Assembly: GCF_001465835.2 (NCBI RefSeq)
Contig: NZ_CP013661.2
Location: forward strand, 3,154,501 to 3,218,500
Direction of reading: 5' to 3'
From: Planococcus kocurii
GTDB taxonomy: Bacteria > Bacillota > Bacilli > Bacillales_A > Planococcaceae
DNA length: 64,000 bases
Positions 28,681-38,778 of the stretch are shown here, piece by piece. Position numbers and translations under genes: made by a program. The notes beneath the pieces were generated by a model, which saw nothing but the letters and a program-made list of their open reading frames with translations, made no database searches and was not told where the DNA came from. Each line of letters opens with the position of its first letter. Within the stretch, counting starts at the first letter, position 1.

Positions 28681-29077
28681 CCATTTGAAATTCTGGCAAT
28701 CGCTCTAGCGTTTTCGCTGGAGAGGAAAGTCCATGCTCGCACGGTTCTGAGATGACCGTAGTGATCGCGCTCAGTGAAACAATAAGCTGAGGCAGCTAGC
28801 AATAGCTGACGGCGGGTAGAACGCCTAAGTCTTCGGATACGGCCTAAATACCCTGAAGGTGCCACAGTGACGGAGCTGTATAAGAAATTATACAGGTGGA
28901 ACGAGGTAAACCCCGTGAGCGAGAAACCCAAATTATGGTAGGGGCACTTTTCTGAAGGAAATGAACTGATGAAGAGGCAGACGTAAGTTTGCAGATAGAT
29001 GGTTGCTGTCCACTAGTACGAGGTGCAAACCGCTTGAGTACGTGGAAACAAAACATGGCTTATAGAATTTCACATGG
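28681..29077 (+). ncRNA. rnpB: RNase P RNA, class B
   Basis: Catalytic RNA that matures tRNA 5' ends. Conserved blocks read clearly: GAGGAAAGTCCATGCTCGCA, GAGAAACCCAAATTATGGTA with GGGGCA, and the 3' GTACGAGGTG...GGAAACAAAACATGGCTTA. The ends are set by helix P1: CCATTTGAAATTC at 28681 pairs with GAATTTCACATGG ending at 29077. The order and spacing match the Bacillus type B RNA of about 400 bases. Confidence 0.96.
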
Positions 29078-29093
29078 TCTTAAAATGCTTATT

Positions 29094-29124
29094 AAAGGCT
29101 CTCCTGTCAGGGGAGCCTTTCTTC
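29094..29124 (+). terminator. Terminator of rnpB
   Basis: AAAGGCTCTCCTG pairs with CAGGGGAGCCTTT around a single T with a following TCTTC, 17 bases after RNase P RNA. Confidence 0.8.
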
Positions 29125-29319
29125 ATATTATGAGATGAATGCTTAGTAGAAATTTATAGATTTTCTGCTGTTTAATTTGATGCCTATCGAAAGGCGCTTA
29201 TTATTAAATGGTATGACATAGTACAATTTAAGATTTTACAAACACTGTATAAATCGATAACGCTGTAATGGTAAACAAAACAAACACTGAAATAGTGAAC
29301 AACTGGAGAGGGAGTCATT

Positions 29320-30453
29320 ATGACAACATTTAAATTGCTCGCAACAGCTGCAATGGGCCTTGAGTCTATCGTAGCTAACGAAGTAAAAGAATTAGGCTAT
29401 GAAACAGAAACCGAGAACGGCAAAGTATTTTTTGAAGGAAATGAGCGAGATATCGCCAAAACCAATTTATGGTTGCGTACGGCTGACCGTGTGAAAATTA
29501 TTGCCGGTGAATTTAATGCTTACACGTTTGATGAGTTGTTTGAACGCACAAAAGAAATCGAGTGGGAGAAATTTCTGCCACTCGATGCTGAATTTCCAGT
29601 TCAAGGGAAATCAGTAAAATCTACTTTGCACAGTGTGCCAAACTGTCAGTCAATCGTTAAAAAAGCAATTGTTGAGCGCTTGAAAAAAGCTTATCATCAC
29701 AATTCATTTTTAGATGAAACAGGGCCTCGTTTTAAAATTGAAGTATCGATTTTAAAAGATAAAGTTCAATTATCGATTGATACGAGCGGAGCTGGTTTGC
29801 ATAAACGCGGCTATCGTTTAGATCAAGGTGAAGCGCCTCTAAAAGAAACATTGGCTGCAGCACTTGTGAAATTGTCAAGATGGACGCCTGATCGTCCTTT
29901 CGTAGATCCATTTTGTGGTTCAGGTACGATTGCTATTGAAGCAGCGATGATTGGTCAAAATCTAGCGCCTGGTTACAACCGTGACTTTGATAGCGAAGAA
30001 TGGCCATGGATTGGACAAGAAATTTGGGATGAAGTCCGTGCAGAAGCAGAAGAGTTGGCAAATTATGATCAACCCTTGAACATTACAGGGACAGATATCG
30101 ATCGCCGCATGCTGACAATTGCAGAAGAAAATGCTCGCGAAGCTGGATTTTCAGACTTGATTCACTTTGAACAGCGACAGGTCAAAGACTTTGTTGCAAC
30201 AGAAGAAAATGGCGTTGTTGTAGGGAATCCACCGTACGGAGAGCGTATTGGTGAAATTGAAATTATTGAAGAAATGATTGCAGACATGGGACGTGTCTTT
30301 GCAAAACACACAACTTGGTCTGTTTATATGCTGTCATCGATGGGGCGTTTTGAAACACTTTACGGACAACCTGCAACGAAAAAACGTAAATTATTTAATG
30401 GATTTATCCGTACGGATCTTTTCCAATTTTGGGGAGAACGTTCTAAAAAATAA
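29320..30453 (+). CDS. rlmL: THUMP-domain class I RNA methyltransferase, RlmL/YpsC type
   Basis: 377 residues (B. subtilis YpsC 385). An N-terminal ferredoxin-like and THUMP region (about 45-155) is followed by a Rossmann methyltransferase domain with PFCGSGTIAIEAAMIG (SAM site) and the catalytic N303-PPYG for amino-group methylation. The family methylates N2 of a guanosine in 23S rRNA; the exact target here is inferred. RBS GGAGAGGGAG. The 240-base gap upstream contains no other gene. Confidence 0.9.
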   Translation: MTTFKLLATAAMGLESIVANEVKELGYETETENGKVFFEGNERDIAKTNLWLRTADRVKIIAGEFNAYTFDELFERTKEIEWEKFLPLDAEFPVQGKSVKSTLHSVPNCQSIVKKAIVERLKKAYHHNSFLDETGPRFKIEVSILKDKVQLSIDTSGAGLHKRGYRLDQGEAPLKETLAAALVKLSRWTPDRPFVDPFCGSGTIAIEAAMIGQNLAPGYNRDFDSEEWPWIGQEIWDEVRAEAEELANYDQPLNITGTDIDRRMLTIAEENAREAGFSDLIHFEQRQVKDFVATEENGVVVGNPPYGERIGEIEIIEEMIADMGRVFAKHTTWSVYMLSSMGRFETLYGQPATKKRKLFNGFIRTDLFQFWGERSKK

Positions 30454-30460
30454 ATGAGAC

Positions 30461-30494
30461 GAAACGGAAGGGCATCGGCTCTTCCGTTTCTCTG
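30461..30494 (+). terminator. Hairpin after rlmL, weak terminator
   Basis: GAAACGGAAG/CTTCCGTTTC stem with a 10-base loop, but only a short T-poor tail (TCTCTG), so read-through into ypvA is likely. Confidence 0.5.
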
Positions 30495-30506
30495 TGAGGA
30501 GAGTTT

Positions 30507-32414
30507 ATGAGACAACCACTACCATTCCCTTTAACTAAGGATAAAACGTTCTTTGAATCACTCAATGACTGGATTGGCGATATATTTTATGACATACTGC
30601 CTGAAAAAGGATACGATTTGCGTGATGAGCAAGTTTTTATGTCTTTCCAAATTGAACAAGCATTAAAAGAAAAATCAGTGCTGTTTGCAGAAGCAGGAGT
30701 TGGTACAGGTAAAACGATGGCTTATTTATTGCCAGCCATCGCCTACGCACGTTATACGGGCAAACCTGCACTTATTTCATGTGCAGATGAGACGTTAATC
30801 GAGCAATTGGTGAAAAAAGGCGGAGACGTTGATCGTTTAAATGATCTATTTGACTTGAATCTCGATGTCCGGTTAGCAAAATCACGTGATCAGTATTTAT
30901 GTTTGCAGCGTTTAGAAGGTGCAAAAAAGCGTAGCGATGCTGATTTTCTTTATGACATCGAAGACAGTTTGCCAGAATTCGTTAATAAGACGTTTTCTAT
31001 GCAAAATACCTATCCGTACGGAGAACGCTCAAGTTACCCAGAAGTGACGGATGAAGAATGGCAGCAAGTAAATTACCATCCGGTTCAAAACTGTAATGCG
31101 TGCGATATGCGCAATAAATGCGGGCAGACCATCCACCGCAATCATTACCGGCAGGCAACAGATTTGGTCATTTGTTCACATGATTTCTTAATGGAGCATA
31201 TTTGGACAAAAGAAGCACGTAAACGCGAAGGACAGACGCCACTGCTTCCTGAATTCTCTCAAATTGTTTTAGATGAGGGTCATTTATTGGAATTCTCCGC
31301 GCAGCGTGCACTGACTTATGAAGTGCAAGAAAGCACTCTTCAAGACGTGACAGAAAGTATTCTTTCTGATGGAATGCGTGAAAAAACCTTGAACATGATT
31401 GAGCAAACAATCGATCTTCACAATGAATTTTTCCGTTTGCTACGCATTCACACAGTAAAAAGTGATGAAGACCGCAAAGCGATTACCAAAGATCCAGAAC
31501 TAGTCAAAGTCGGGAACATGCTCGTTCGCCACATTGATTTAATGATGGAGGAATTCGTTTTTGAAGGAGAATTGTTTACAATTCCTGAATATGAACTGCG
31601 CTTAGCAGAAGAGTATTTTGAACAATATACGTTCTCGATGCGTTTGTTTGTAGAAGAAGGTGATGCTGTAACGTGGTTAGAAATAAAAGACGAGATCGAG
31701 ACATTGATTATTATGCCGCGTCTTGTTACTGATATTTTGGACGAAAAATTGTTTGATGGAAAAACCCCAATTGTTTTTTCTTCCGCTACATTATCGATTC
31801 AAAAAGATTTTACTTATCTGTCAGATAGTCTCGGCATCGACAAATTCCAATCGTTTTCAGTATCGTCTCCATTTGATTACGAGGATGTTATGAAAATCTT
31901 TAAACATCCACTAGAGCAGCAACAGAAGTTTGAGCGTGTCTATGATTTATTTAGTACAGGAGACCAAACATTGGTATTGTTTACATCAAAATTCGATATG
32001 GACAATTTCAAAAAATCTCTGCCTTTAGATCATCACTATACAATCGAATTTGAAGGCGATCGTGAACTGTCGACGGTCGTTAAAGAATTCCAAGATGGCA
32101 AATTCCAAGTGTTGTGTTCCTATCATCTCTGGGAAGGACTCGACCTACCGGGTGAAGCATTAACGAAAGTGATTATGGTCGATTTGCCGTTCCCACCAAA
32201 AGACCCTGTTTTTGATGCAAAACGCAAATTCAGCCACAATCCGTTAGAAGAAATCGATTTACCTTTCATGCAGCTTCGTCTTCAACAAGGCATTGGTCGT
32301 TTGATCCGAACGTCTAAAGATCATGGCGAAATTCATTTACTGTTAAACGAAGATGAACTGCGTGTCGAACATTTATGGGAAACAATTTTGCCAGTTCCGG
32401 CTCAAAACTTTTAA
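30507..32414 (+). CDS. ypvA: DinG/XPD-family iron-sulfur DNA helicase YpvA
   Basis: 635 residues. Walker A is GVGTGKT (64-70), DEGH box at about 255, and the C-terminal QGIGRLIR motif VI. Four cysteines C132, C196, C199 and C205 sit between the Walker A and DEGH motifs in the pattern of the XPD/DinG [4Fe-4S] cluster. There is no exonuclease domain. It is therefore the more canonical DinG-type helicase in this window; the gene at 12985 lacks the cluster. Position between ypsC/rlmL and ypwA matches B. subtilis YpvA. Confidence 0.9.
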   Translation: MRQPLPFPLTKDKTFFESLNDWIGDIFYDILPEKGYDLRDEQVFMSFQIEQALKEKSVLFAEAGVGTGKTMAYLLPAIAYARYTGKPALISCADETLIEQLVKKGGDVDRLNDLFDLNLDVRLAKSRDQYLCLQRLEGAKKRSDADFLYDIEDSLPEFVNKTFSMQNTYPYGERSSYPEVTDEEWQQVNYHPVQNCNACDMRNKCGQTIHRNHYRQATDLVICSHDFLMEHIWTKEARKREGQTPLLPEFSQIVLDEGHLLEFSAQRALTYEVQESTLQDVTESILSDGMREKTLNMIEQTIDLHNEFFRLLRIHTVKSDEDRKAITKDPELVKVGNMLVRHIDLMMEEFVFEGELFTIPEYELRLAEEYFEQYTFSMRLFVEEGDAVTWLEIKDEIETLIIMPRLVTDILDEKLFDGKTPIVFSSATLSIQKDFTYLSDSLGIDKFQSFSVSSPFDYEDVMKIFKHPLEQQQKFERVYDLFSTGDQTLVLFTSKFDMDNFKKSLPLDHHYTIEFEGDRELSTVVKEFQDGKFQVLCSYHLWEGLDLPGEALTKVIMVDLPFPPKDPVFDAKRKFSHNPLEEIDLPFMQLRLQQGIGRLIRTSKDHGEIHLLLNEDELRVEHLWETILPVPAQNF

Positions 32415-32467
32415 GTTAGCAGTTTTCTTATGATACACTTATTTCAACAACCATTGGAGGGATTTGT

Positions 32468-33973
32468 TTGTCACTTGAAAAGCAGTTTACTGAACATTTT
32501 AGTAAGATAAAAGGCTACGAAGAAGCTATTGCGTTATTGCACTGGGATATGCGGACAGGTGCGCCCAAAAAAGGAACAAAGCTACGTTCTGAAAGCATTG
32601 GCACGTTATCAGCAGCCGCTTTTAGCCTATCGACTTCAGATGAATTCGGTGAGTTATTGTCTCTTTTGGAAGCAGAACAAGCAACATTAGATCCATTTAT
32701 CCGTCGTTCAGTAGAAGAAGCGCGGAAAGAATTTGATTTAAGCAAAAAAATTCCTCCCGAGGAATACAAGAAATTTGTTGTATTAAAATCTGAAGCAGAA
32801 TCGGTATGGGAAACAGCTAAGTCGGATTCGGATTTTTCGTTGTTTCTTCCCTATTTAGAAGAACTAGTTAGTACAACAAAAAAAATGATCGGTTACTGGG
32901 GAGAGAAAAACGGCAGTCCTTACAATACGCTACTCGATCAATACGAACCTGGTATGACGACTGAAATTCTAGATGAAGTGTTCGGCAAACTTCGTGAACG
33001 CATTGTGCCATTGCTGCAAAAAATTGCAGCCTCATCGAATAAACCGGAAACGGCGTTTTTATACGACTATTTTCCAAAACAAGCACAACAAGATTTTAGC
33101 CGTCAAATGCTCGAGCAGTTAGGCTATGATTTTGAAGCCGGTCGACTGGATGAGACGGTGCATCCATTTATGACTTCTATTAATCGCCAAGATATCCGGG
33201 TGACGACGAAGTATGACGAAAATGATTTCCGAACAGCTGTGTTCGGTACAATTCACGAAGGAGGCCACGCAATGTACGAGCAAAATCTCGGAGAAGCATT
33301 GGCAAGTCTTCCTATTGAAACTGGTGCATCTATGGGCATGCACGAATCACAGTCGTTGTTTTGCGAAAACTTTATCGGACGAAATGAATATTTTTGGCAG
33401 CAAAACTTTAATTTATTGAAAGAATATGCGCCAGACCAATTTAGCAAGGTTAATCTGACCGACTATGTTCGTGCAATCAATGAATCCAAACCGTCATTAA
33501 TTCGCATTGAAGCAGACGAATTGTCATACGCACTGCATATTATGGTGCGTTACGAACTTGAAAAAGGCTTGTTTAATGGAGACCTTCAAGTAAGTGATTT
33601 GCCAGAACTGTGGAATGATAAATACGAAGAATATTTAGGTGTACGACCTACGAATGATGCAGAAGGCGTGTTGCAAGACGTTCACTGGGCGGGAGGAAGC
33701 TTTGGTTACTTCCCTTCTTATGCACTAGGGTATATGTATGCAGCACAGTTTAAAAACGCCATGCTAAAAGACTTGCCAAACTACGATGAATTATTGGCGC
33801 AGCAAAACATTGAGCCCATTCGTGAATGGCTAACTCGTCATATCCATCGTCATGGTGCCTTTAAAAAGCCAATGGATATTTTAAAAGACGTTACAGGGGA
33901 AGGCTTAAATGCAGATTATTTAGCGGAATACCTTGAAGAAAAATATTCAAAAATTTATCAACTCACTATGTAA
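32468..33973 (+). CDS. ypwA: Metallocarboxypeptidase, M32 family (YpwA)
   Basis: 501 residues, exactly the size of B. subtilis YpwA. Zinc motif HEGGH in FGTIHEGGHAMYEQN (about 260-265) with the downstream ESQSLFCENFIGR glutamate helix. The family removes C-terminal residues, except proline, with a preference for small peptides. It starts with TTG at 32468, 8 bases after TTGGAGGG. Cytosolic; no signal peptide. A strong terminator follows. Confidence 0.93.
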   Translation: MSLEKQFTEHFSKIKGYEEAIALLHWDMRTGAPKKGTKLRSESIGTLSAAAFSLSTSDEFGELLSLLEAEQATLDPFIRRSVEEARKEFDLSKKIPPEEYKKFVVLKSEAESVWETAKSDSDFSLFLPYLEELVSTTKKMIGYWGEKNGSPYNTLLDQYEPGMTTEILDEVFGKLRERIVPLLQKIAASSNKPETAFLYDYFPKQAQQDFSRQMLEQLGYDFEAGRLDETVHPFMTSINRQDIRVTTKYDENDFRTAVFGTIHEGGHAMYEQNLGEALASLPIETGASMGMHESQSLFCENFIGRNEYFWQQNFNLLKEYAPDQFSKVNLTDYVRAINESKPSLIRIEADELSYALHIMVRYELEKGLFNGDLQVSDLPELWNDKYEEYLGVRPTNDAEGVLQDVHWAGGSFGYFPSYALGYMYAAQFKNAMLKDLPNYDELLAQQNIEPIREWLTRHIHRHGAFKKPMDILKDVTGEGLNADYLAEYLEEKYSKIYQLTM

Positions 33974-33978
33974 TCATC

Positions 33979-34007
33979 AACCGCCGCGAATTTTCGTGGC
34001 GGTTTTT
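33979..34007 (+). terminator. Terminator of ypwA
   Basis: AACCGCCGCGAA pairs with TTCGTGGCGGTT, then a T-rich tail. Confidence 0.85.
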
Positions 34008-34151
34008 GCTTTTTTTAATCATGATGACTGGCAATGCCTTCAATGTTTTTCTGCTCCACTGCTGATTGAAGTGGTTTGAAAACGCCAATTTCATATAGAA
34101 CAGGACAAATAGCGAATGTTTTGATTATAATGAGAGCGGAGGCGATAAGCG

Positions 34152-34910
34152 ATGTTAAAATCATTCAGTTTAGAAGGTAAGACAGCCATTGTTACAGGTG
34201 CTGGTAAAGGAATCGGAAAAGCGATTGCCGTGGCACTTGCAGAAGCAGGCGCGAACGTCATGTTGGTCGCCCGGACAGCAACAGATTTGCAAAACACGCA
34301 GCAGGAGATTGGCAACGATCGTACGGCTTATACGATTGCTGATATTACAAAACGTACTGAGATTCAAGCGGCAGTTGAAAAAACAGTGCAGCAATTTGGA
34401 GCAATCGACGTTTTAGTGAATAATGCCGGAATGAATATCCGTTCTTCATTGTCTGATGCAACGGATGAGGAATGGCATAAAATCATGGATACTAACGCAC
34501 AAAGTGTCTTTATGTTTTCACAAGAAGCTGTTAAAAAAATGAACAGCGGCAGTTCAATCATTAATATTAGCTCAGTCGGAGGCGACCGTGCTTTGAAGAC
34601 TGGCGTTATATATGCAGCTTCAAAAGCTGCCATTATTCAGATGACCAAAGTCATGGCGATGGAATGGGGACCTCAAAATATTCGTGTCAACGCGATCGGA
34701 CCTTGGTATTTTAAAACGCCGTTAACAGAAAAAATTCTAAGTGATCCTGAATACTTGGATTCCATCCTAGCAGTAACACCAATGAAACGTGTTGGAGAAT
34801 TACCAGAAGTAGCGTCGCCAGTAGTATTTTTGGCTTCAGACGCAGCAAGTTATATTACTGGACAAACGCTTTTTGTCGATGGTGGCATGTCTATCCACGG
34901 ATTTTCATAA
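34152..34910 (+). CDS. Short-chain dehydrogenase/reductase
   Basis: 252-residue classical SDR. Cofactor loop [10 protein letters not shown] (about 15-24), NNAGMN, catalytic Ser-x12-Tyr-x3-Lys in SSVGGD...YAASKAA, and C-terminal [11 protein letters not shown]. The A-R pair after beta 2 (LVARTAT) suggests NADP(H) or NAD(H) use cannot be settled by eye. The closest named enzymes are gluconate 5-dehydrogenase or glucose 1-dehydrogenase-like, but the substrate is unknown. The ATG follows GGAGGCGATAAGCG. It stands alone. Confidence 0.85.
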   Translation: MLKSFSLEGKTAIVTGAGKGIGKAIAVALAEAGANVMLVARTATDLQNTQQEIGNDRTAYTIADITKRTEIQAAVEKTVQQFGAIDVLVNNAGMNIRSSLSDATDEEWHKIMDTNAQSVFMFSQEAVKKMNSGSSIINISSVGGDRALKTGVIYAASKAAIIQMTKVMAMEWGPQNIRVNAIGPWYFKTPLTEKILSDPEYLDSILAVTPMKRVGELPEVASPVVFLASDAASYITGQTLFVDGGMSIHGFS

Positions 34911-34962
34911 GAAAACCAACAGCTTGTAGACAAAAGAATATTTACTCATTTTTTTATCTGCA

Positions 34963-35029
34963 TGTGGGTCATGCAACTGGCGCGACAGGACGTCGCGCTA
35001 GTTGCCAAGGACTCCGCGCTGAGCCCACA
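34963..35029. repeat. Nested palindromic intergenic element
   Basis: TGTGGGTCA at 34963-34971 pairs with TGAGCCCACA at 35020-35029. Inside, CAACTGGCGCGAC (34974-34986) pairs with GTCGCGCTAGTTG (34992-35004) around AGGAC. It is much more GC-rich than its surroundings. No T tract follows, so it is not an ordinary terminator and looks like a mobile palindromic unit. Confidence 0.6.
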
Positions 35030-35103
35030 AAAAGCAAAGTGGCCAGCACAGTTGGAGATTATACATCACTATTTAGTTTAATAAGACTTTGTCTGCAGTC
35101 TGC

Positions 35104-35136
35104 AACATCCTTCTCTAAATTGAGAAGGATGTTTTT
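35104..35136 (+). terminator. Terminator hairpin upstream of dynA
   Basis: AACATCCTTCTC/GAGAAGGATGTT stem with a 6-base loop and T's. It lies between the palindromic element and the dynA promoter area, insulating dynA. Confidence 0.75.
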
Positions 35137-35193
35137 CGTTCGCACGTAAAAATGATATGATAGATAATAGTATGCGGAGAAGGAGATTTCTAA

Positions 35194-38100
35194 ATGACAG
35201 TTGTTGATCATCATAAAGAATTACTTGAAACGGCCCACCTTTATCAGATTTTTAAAGATAACGAAGATACCGAACGCGAGGCCAAAGCTCATTTATTTGC
35301 AAAAAAAATCTTGAAAAATAATTTTATCATTGGCTTTGCCGGACATTTTTCCTCTGGCAAGTCATCGATGATTAATGCATTAACGGGTGAGACTTTGTTG
35401 CCATCTAGTCCGATTCCGACCAGTGCTAACATCGTTAATGTCCAAAAAGCGGATACGGATTTTGCGATTGTGAATATGCGAAACGAAAAGCCGGTTTACT
35501 TTCCTGAGAATTACGATTTTAATGCGGTAAAGGAATTTTGTAAGAGCGGAGAAGTTACGCAAATTGACATTGGGCACCAGGCTTCTGTTTTGCCAAAAGG
35601 CATCACAGTTATGGATACACCAGGCGTTGACTCAACGGATGACGCTCACCGGTTATCAACAGAATCGGCTCTTCACGTGGCAGATATGGTCTTTTATGTG
35701 ATGGACTATAACCATGTTCAATCCGAATTGAATTTTAATTTCACGAAAGAATTGCAGAAATACACGGAATTGTATTTAATCGTTAATCAAATTGATAAGC
35801 ATCAGAACAGTGAAATGAGCTTTGTGGATTTTCAACAATCTGTTCACGATTCGTTTGCAGCTTGGGGAGTCGTTCCTAAAGGTATTTTCTTCACGTCTTT
35901 AAAAGATTTTGAGTTTCCGGGGAATGATTTTGAACAGGTCAAGTCTTTAGTGTCTTCAACTATGCAAAACTGGGAAGGTCATGTTAGCGAAGCTTCTGCT
36001 TCTGCTTTAAGTCAGCTAAAAGATGAGCACATTAAGTACTTAGAAGATGAAAAAGCAGAACGTCTGGATGCATTTTCAGCTGTTCTAGATCCACAAGAAT
36101 GGGAAATGCGTGAGGATTTGAAAAAAGAACATGCATTAGTATCTCGTAGAATGTCTGTACAGGATTTTGAAAGCTGGCAGGCGACATTTGAAAAGAATCG
36201 CAAAGAACTACTGGAAAACTCGAATATCATGCCTTATGAACTACGTAATGCGCTAACGAGCTACTTGGAATCTGTTCAACCGAACTTCAAAGTTGGCATG
36301 CTGTTCAGTGGCAAAAAGACTGAAGAAGAACGCCAAAAAAGACAGCAAGACGTACAAGAGCGACTTGACTCGACGGTTTCGTCTCAAATTACCACTCACA
36401 TAAAAAAGTTGATGAAGTCTTCGTTGAAAGATGCTAATTTATTGAGTGATAGTGAATCTTTAGCAATTGATGACATCGTCTTTACTGTGCCGTTTTCTGT
36501 TGTAAAAGAGCAAACGCCAGCAGGAGCTTCCGTAACAGGGGATGCCGTACTAAACTTTGCCAAAAGTATTTCAACGGCTGTTCAGCGTTGGTTCATTCGT
36601 GAAACGGATGGTTGGAAAAAAGCGCAAGAAGAAAAGTTTGAAGGTTTGACAGATGACGCTAACACGGAAATTGATATGAAATCACAAACACTTTCCAAAA
36701 AAATGTTGGCAATTCAAACACTTGAGGAAATGGATAGCAAAATCGATAAAGTGAAACGCTCTTATTCGGCAATGTTACCTAAACAAAAAACAGCGGCAGC
36801 AGAAAAAGTAGAACAATGGCTAGGTGAATTTGAAGTTTCCATTGAGGATATGACCGAATTCGATTCATCTATGCTTGAAAAAGACGATCAACAGCAACAG
36901 CAACAAGAACAGCAAACAAAAATGGCAGAAGTGGCAGAGTTTGACGAACAAGCTGTACTGGAGCGTGCTAATCGTACAGCAACAGTTATTGATCCAATCA
37001 AAGGTTTTGCTGAAACGGCGGCCTATTTAAAACGTAAAGCAGGTCGTTTAGAAGGTCAGGAATTCACGATTGCTTTGTTTGGCGCTTTTAGTGCTGGGAA
37101 GTCATCTTTTTCCAACGCTTTAATGGGAGAAACGGTATTGCCGGTGTCACCAAACCCCACAACCGCTACAATCAACCGTATTCGTCCAGTCTCAGAGCAA
37201 CATCCACATGAAACAGCAGATGTGCGATTAAAAACGCATGCGCAAATGACTGAAGATGTTAAAAATTCTTTCCATGCATTAGGCGTACAAATCACCTCTC
37301 TTGATGATGCATATGCCAAGTCGTCAAAGTTACCGGAAGATACGCCGACTGAGCAACAAGTTCATAAATCCTTTATTAACGCGTTTAACAAAGGCTACCC
37401 GAATTTCAAAGATCGTTTAGGTGAGACGATCCGGACAGATCGTGAAGCCTTTGGATTGTATGTAGCAAAAGAAGAGAAAAGCTGTTTTGTTGATGAAATC
37501 GATTTTTATTATGATTGTGAACTAACACGAAATGGTGTTACGCTTGTCGATACACCAGGAGCGGATTCAATCAATGCGCGCCATACCAATGTTGCATTTG
37601 AATATATTCGTAATGCCGATGCCATTTTGTTTATCACCTATTACAACCATGCGTTTGCACGAGCAGATCGAGAATTCCTGATTCAACTTGGGCGAGTTAA
37701 AGACGCATTTGAAATGGATAAAATGTTCTTTGTCGTCAATGCTATCGATTTGGCTAATAACGTGGAAGAAAAAGACGCCGTTGTGACGTATGTACAGGAC
37801 GAACTACAGCGTTTTGGCATTCGTTTCCCACGTCTGTTTGGGGTTTCTAGCCTACTGGCGCTACGTGACCGTGAGCATTCAGGAATGCCGCAATTTGAAG
37901 AAGCGTTTCAGTATTTCTTAAAAGAAGAACTAAAAGGCATGGCTGTCCAATCACTTGCAGAAGAAGAGCAAAAAGCAGTCAACCGATTCGGCAGTTTGAT
38001 CGAAGATACGGAAAAGAATTTATTAAGAAAAGATGAGCGACTTAGTGAACTTAAGCATCTTGAGCAACAGTTGCGGAAACTGTTCTCGGCATCTATTGCA

Positions 38101-38775
38101 AAGCTATTAGAGCGCGAAGCCTTACAGGAATTAGACGAATTGCTGTATTACGTCAATCAACGAGTCTTTTACCGTTTTAATGATTTCTTTAAAGAGGCTT
38201 TTAACCCGTCCGTTTTTTCGAACAAATCAGCACAGCAAGCACTAGATACAGCGTTACTGGATATGAATGAAATGACAGGCTTTGATTTTCAGCAGGAGTT
38301 GCGTGTCACAAATTTCCGTCTGGGTCAGTTTATCGAAAAGAAACTAGAATCGCGGTTTAAAGAAGATACAGCGAAACTAAAAGAACAAAATTCTGGATTT
38401 TCGTTTACTCCATACGAAGTGCAAGAAGCGAATTCGCTAGATATGACCAAGCCGTTTACAAAAGCAGATTATTCATCGGTAAAATCATATTATAAAAACA
38501 ATAAAAGCTTTTTTGAGAAAAACGAAAAAGAGAAATTACGTGATGCGCTGCAAGCTTTGATGGAACCTGATGCGTTAAGCTATTTAGATAAAGAGAAAAA
38601 AGTACTAAGCAACTGGGCAGAATTTTGGATTGAACAAGAAGCAGAGGGATTGCGTCAGCATATTTTACGCCAAGCCGTAGACCAAATCGACTCAGAGCGG
38701 ACGTTACTGCAACAATCCGAAAAGCTGGCACAGTGGAAACAATTGTATTCAAATTTGATGGACGGAAGGGTGTAG
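35194..38775 (+). CDS. dynA: Bacterial dynamin with two GTPase domains (DynA)
   Basis: 1193 residues, the same length as B. subtilis DynA (YpbR). Two fused dynamin units: the first P-loop is GHFSSGKSS (50-58) with MDTPGVDSTDD, the second is GAFSAGKSS (about 630-638) with VDTPGADSINA. A glutamine-rich linker (about 565-575) separates them. Membrane-binding paddle regions are helical. B. subtilis DynA tethers and fuses membranes and protects against phage and membrane stress. RBS GGAGAAGGAG. Three bases before the rhodanese gene, so cotranscribed. Confidence 0.95.
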   Translation: MTVVDHHKELLETAHLYQIFKDNEDTEREAKAHLFAKKILKNNFIIGFAGHFSSGKSSMINALTGETLLPSSPIPTSANIVNVQKADTDFAIVNMRNEKPVYFPENYDFNAVKEFCKSGEVTQIDIGHQASVLPKGITVMDTPGVDSTDDAHRLSTESALHVADMVFYVMDYNHVQSELNFNFTKELQKYTELYLIVNQIDKHQNSEMSFVDFQQSVHDSFAAWGVVPKGIFFTSLKDFEFPGNDFEQVKSLVSSTMQNWEGHVSEASASALSQLKDEHIKYLEDEKAERLDAFSAVLDPQEWEMREDLKKEHALVSRRMSVQDFESWQATFEKNRKELLENSNIMPYELRNALTSYLESVQPNFKVGMLFSGKKTEEERQKRQQDVQERLDSTVSSQITTHIKKLMKSSLKDANLLSDSESLAIDDIVFTVPFSVVKEQTPAGASVTGDAVLNFAKSISTAVQRWFIRETDGWKKAQEEKFEGLTDDANTEIDMKSQTLSKKMLAIQTLEEMDSKIDKVKRSYSAMLPKQKTAAAEKVEQWLGEFEVSIEDMTEFDSSMLEKDDQQQQQQEQQTKMAEVAEFDEQAVLERANRTATVIDPIKGFAETAAYLKRKAGRLEGQEFTIALFGAFSAGKSSFSNALMGETVLPVSPNPTTATINRIRPVSEQHPHETADVRLKTHAQMTEDVKNSFHALGVQITSLDDAYAKSSKLPEDTPTEQQVHKSFINAFNKGYPNFKDRLGETIRTDREAFGLYVAKEEKSCFVDEIDFYYDCELTRNGVTLVDTPGADSINARHTNVAFEYIRNADAILFITYYNHAFARADREFLIQLGRVKDAFEMDKMFFVVNAIDLANNVEEKDAVVTYVQDELQRFGIRFPRLFGVSSLLALRDREHSGMPQFEEAFQYFLKEELKGMAVQSLAEEEQKAVNRFGSLIEDTEKNLLRKDERLSELKHLEQQLRKLFSASIAKLLEREALQELDELLYYVNQRVFYRFNDFFKEAFNPSVFSNKSAQQALDTALLDMNEMTGFDFQQELRVTNFRLGQFIEKKLESRFKEDTAKLKEQNSGFSFTPYEVQEANSLDMTKPFTKADYSSVKSYYKNNKSFFEKNEKEKLRDALQALMEPDALSYLDKEKKVLSNWAEFWIEQEAEGLRQHILRQAVDQIDSERTLLQQSEKLAQWKQLYSNLMDGRV

Positions 38776-38778
38776 ACA

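Noticed and set aside
34017..34130. Minus-strand coding-like stretch before the SDR gene (...YEIGVFKPLQSAVEQKN...)
   Set aside because: No start codon; the frame runs into the SDR promoter and start region. Possibly a decayed gene, but unsupported.
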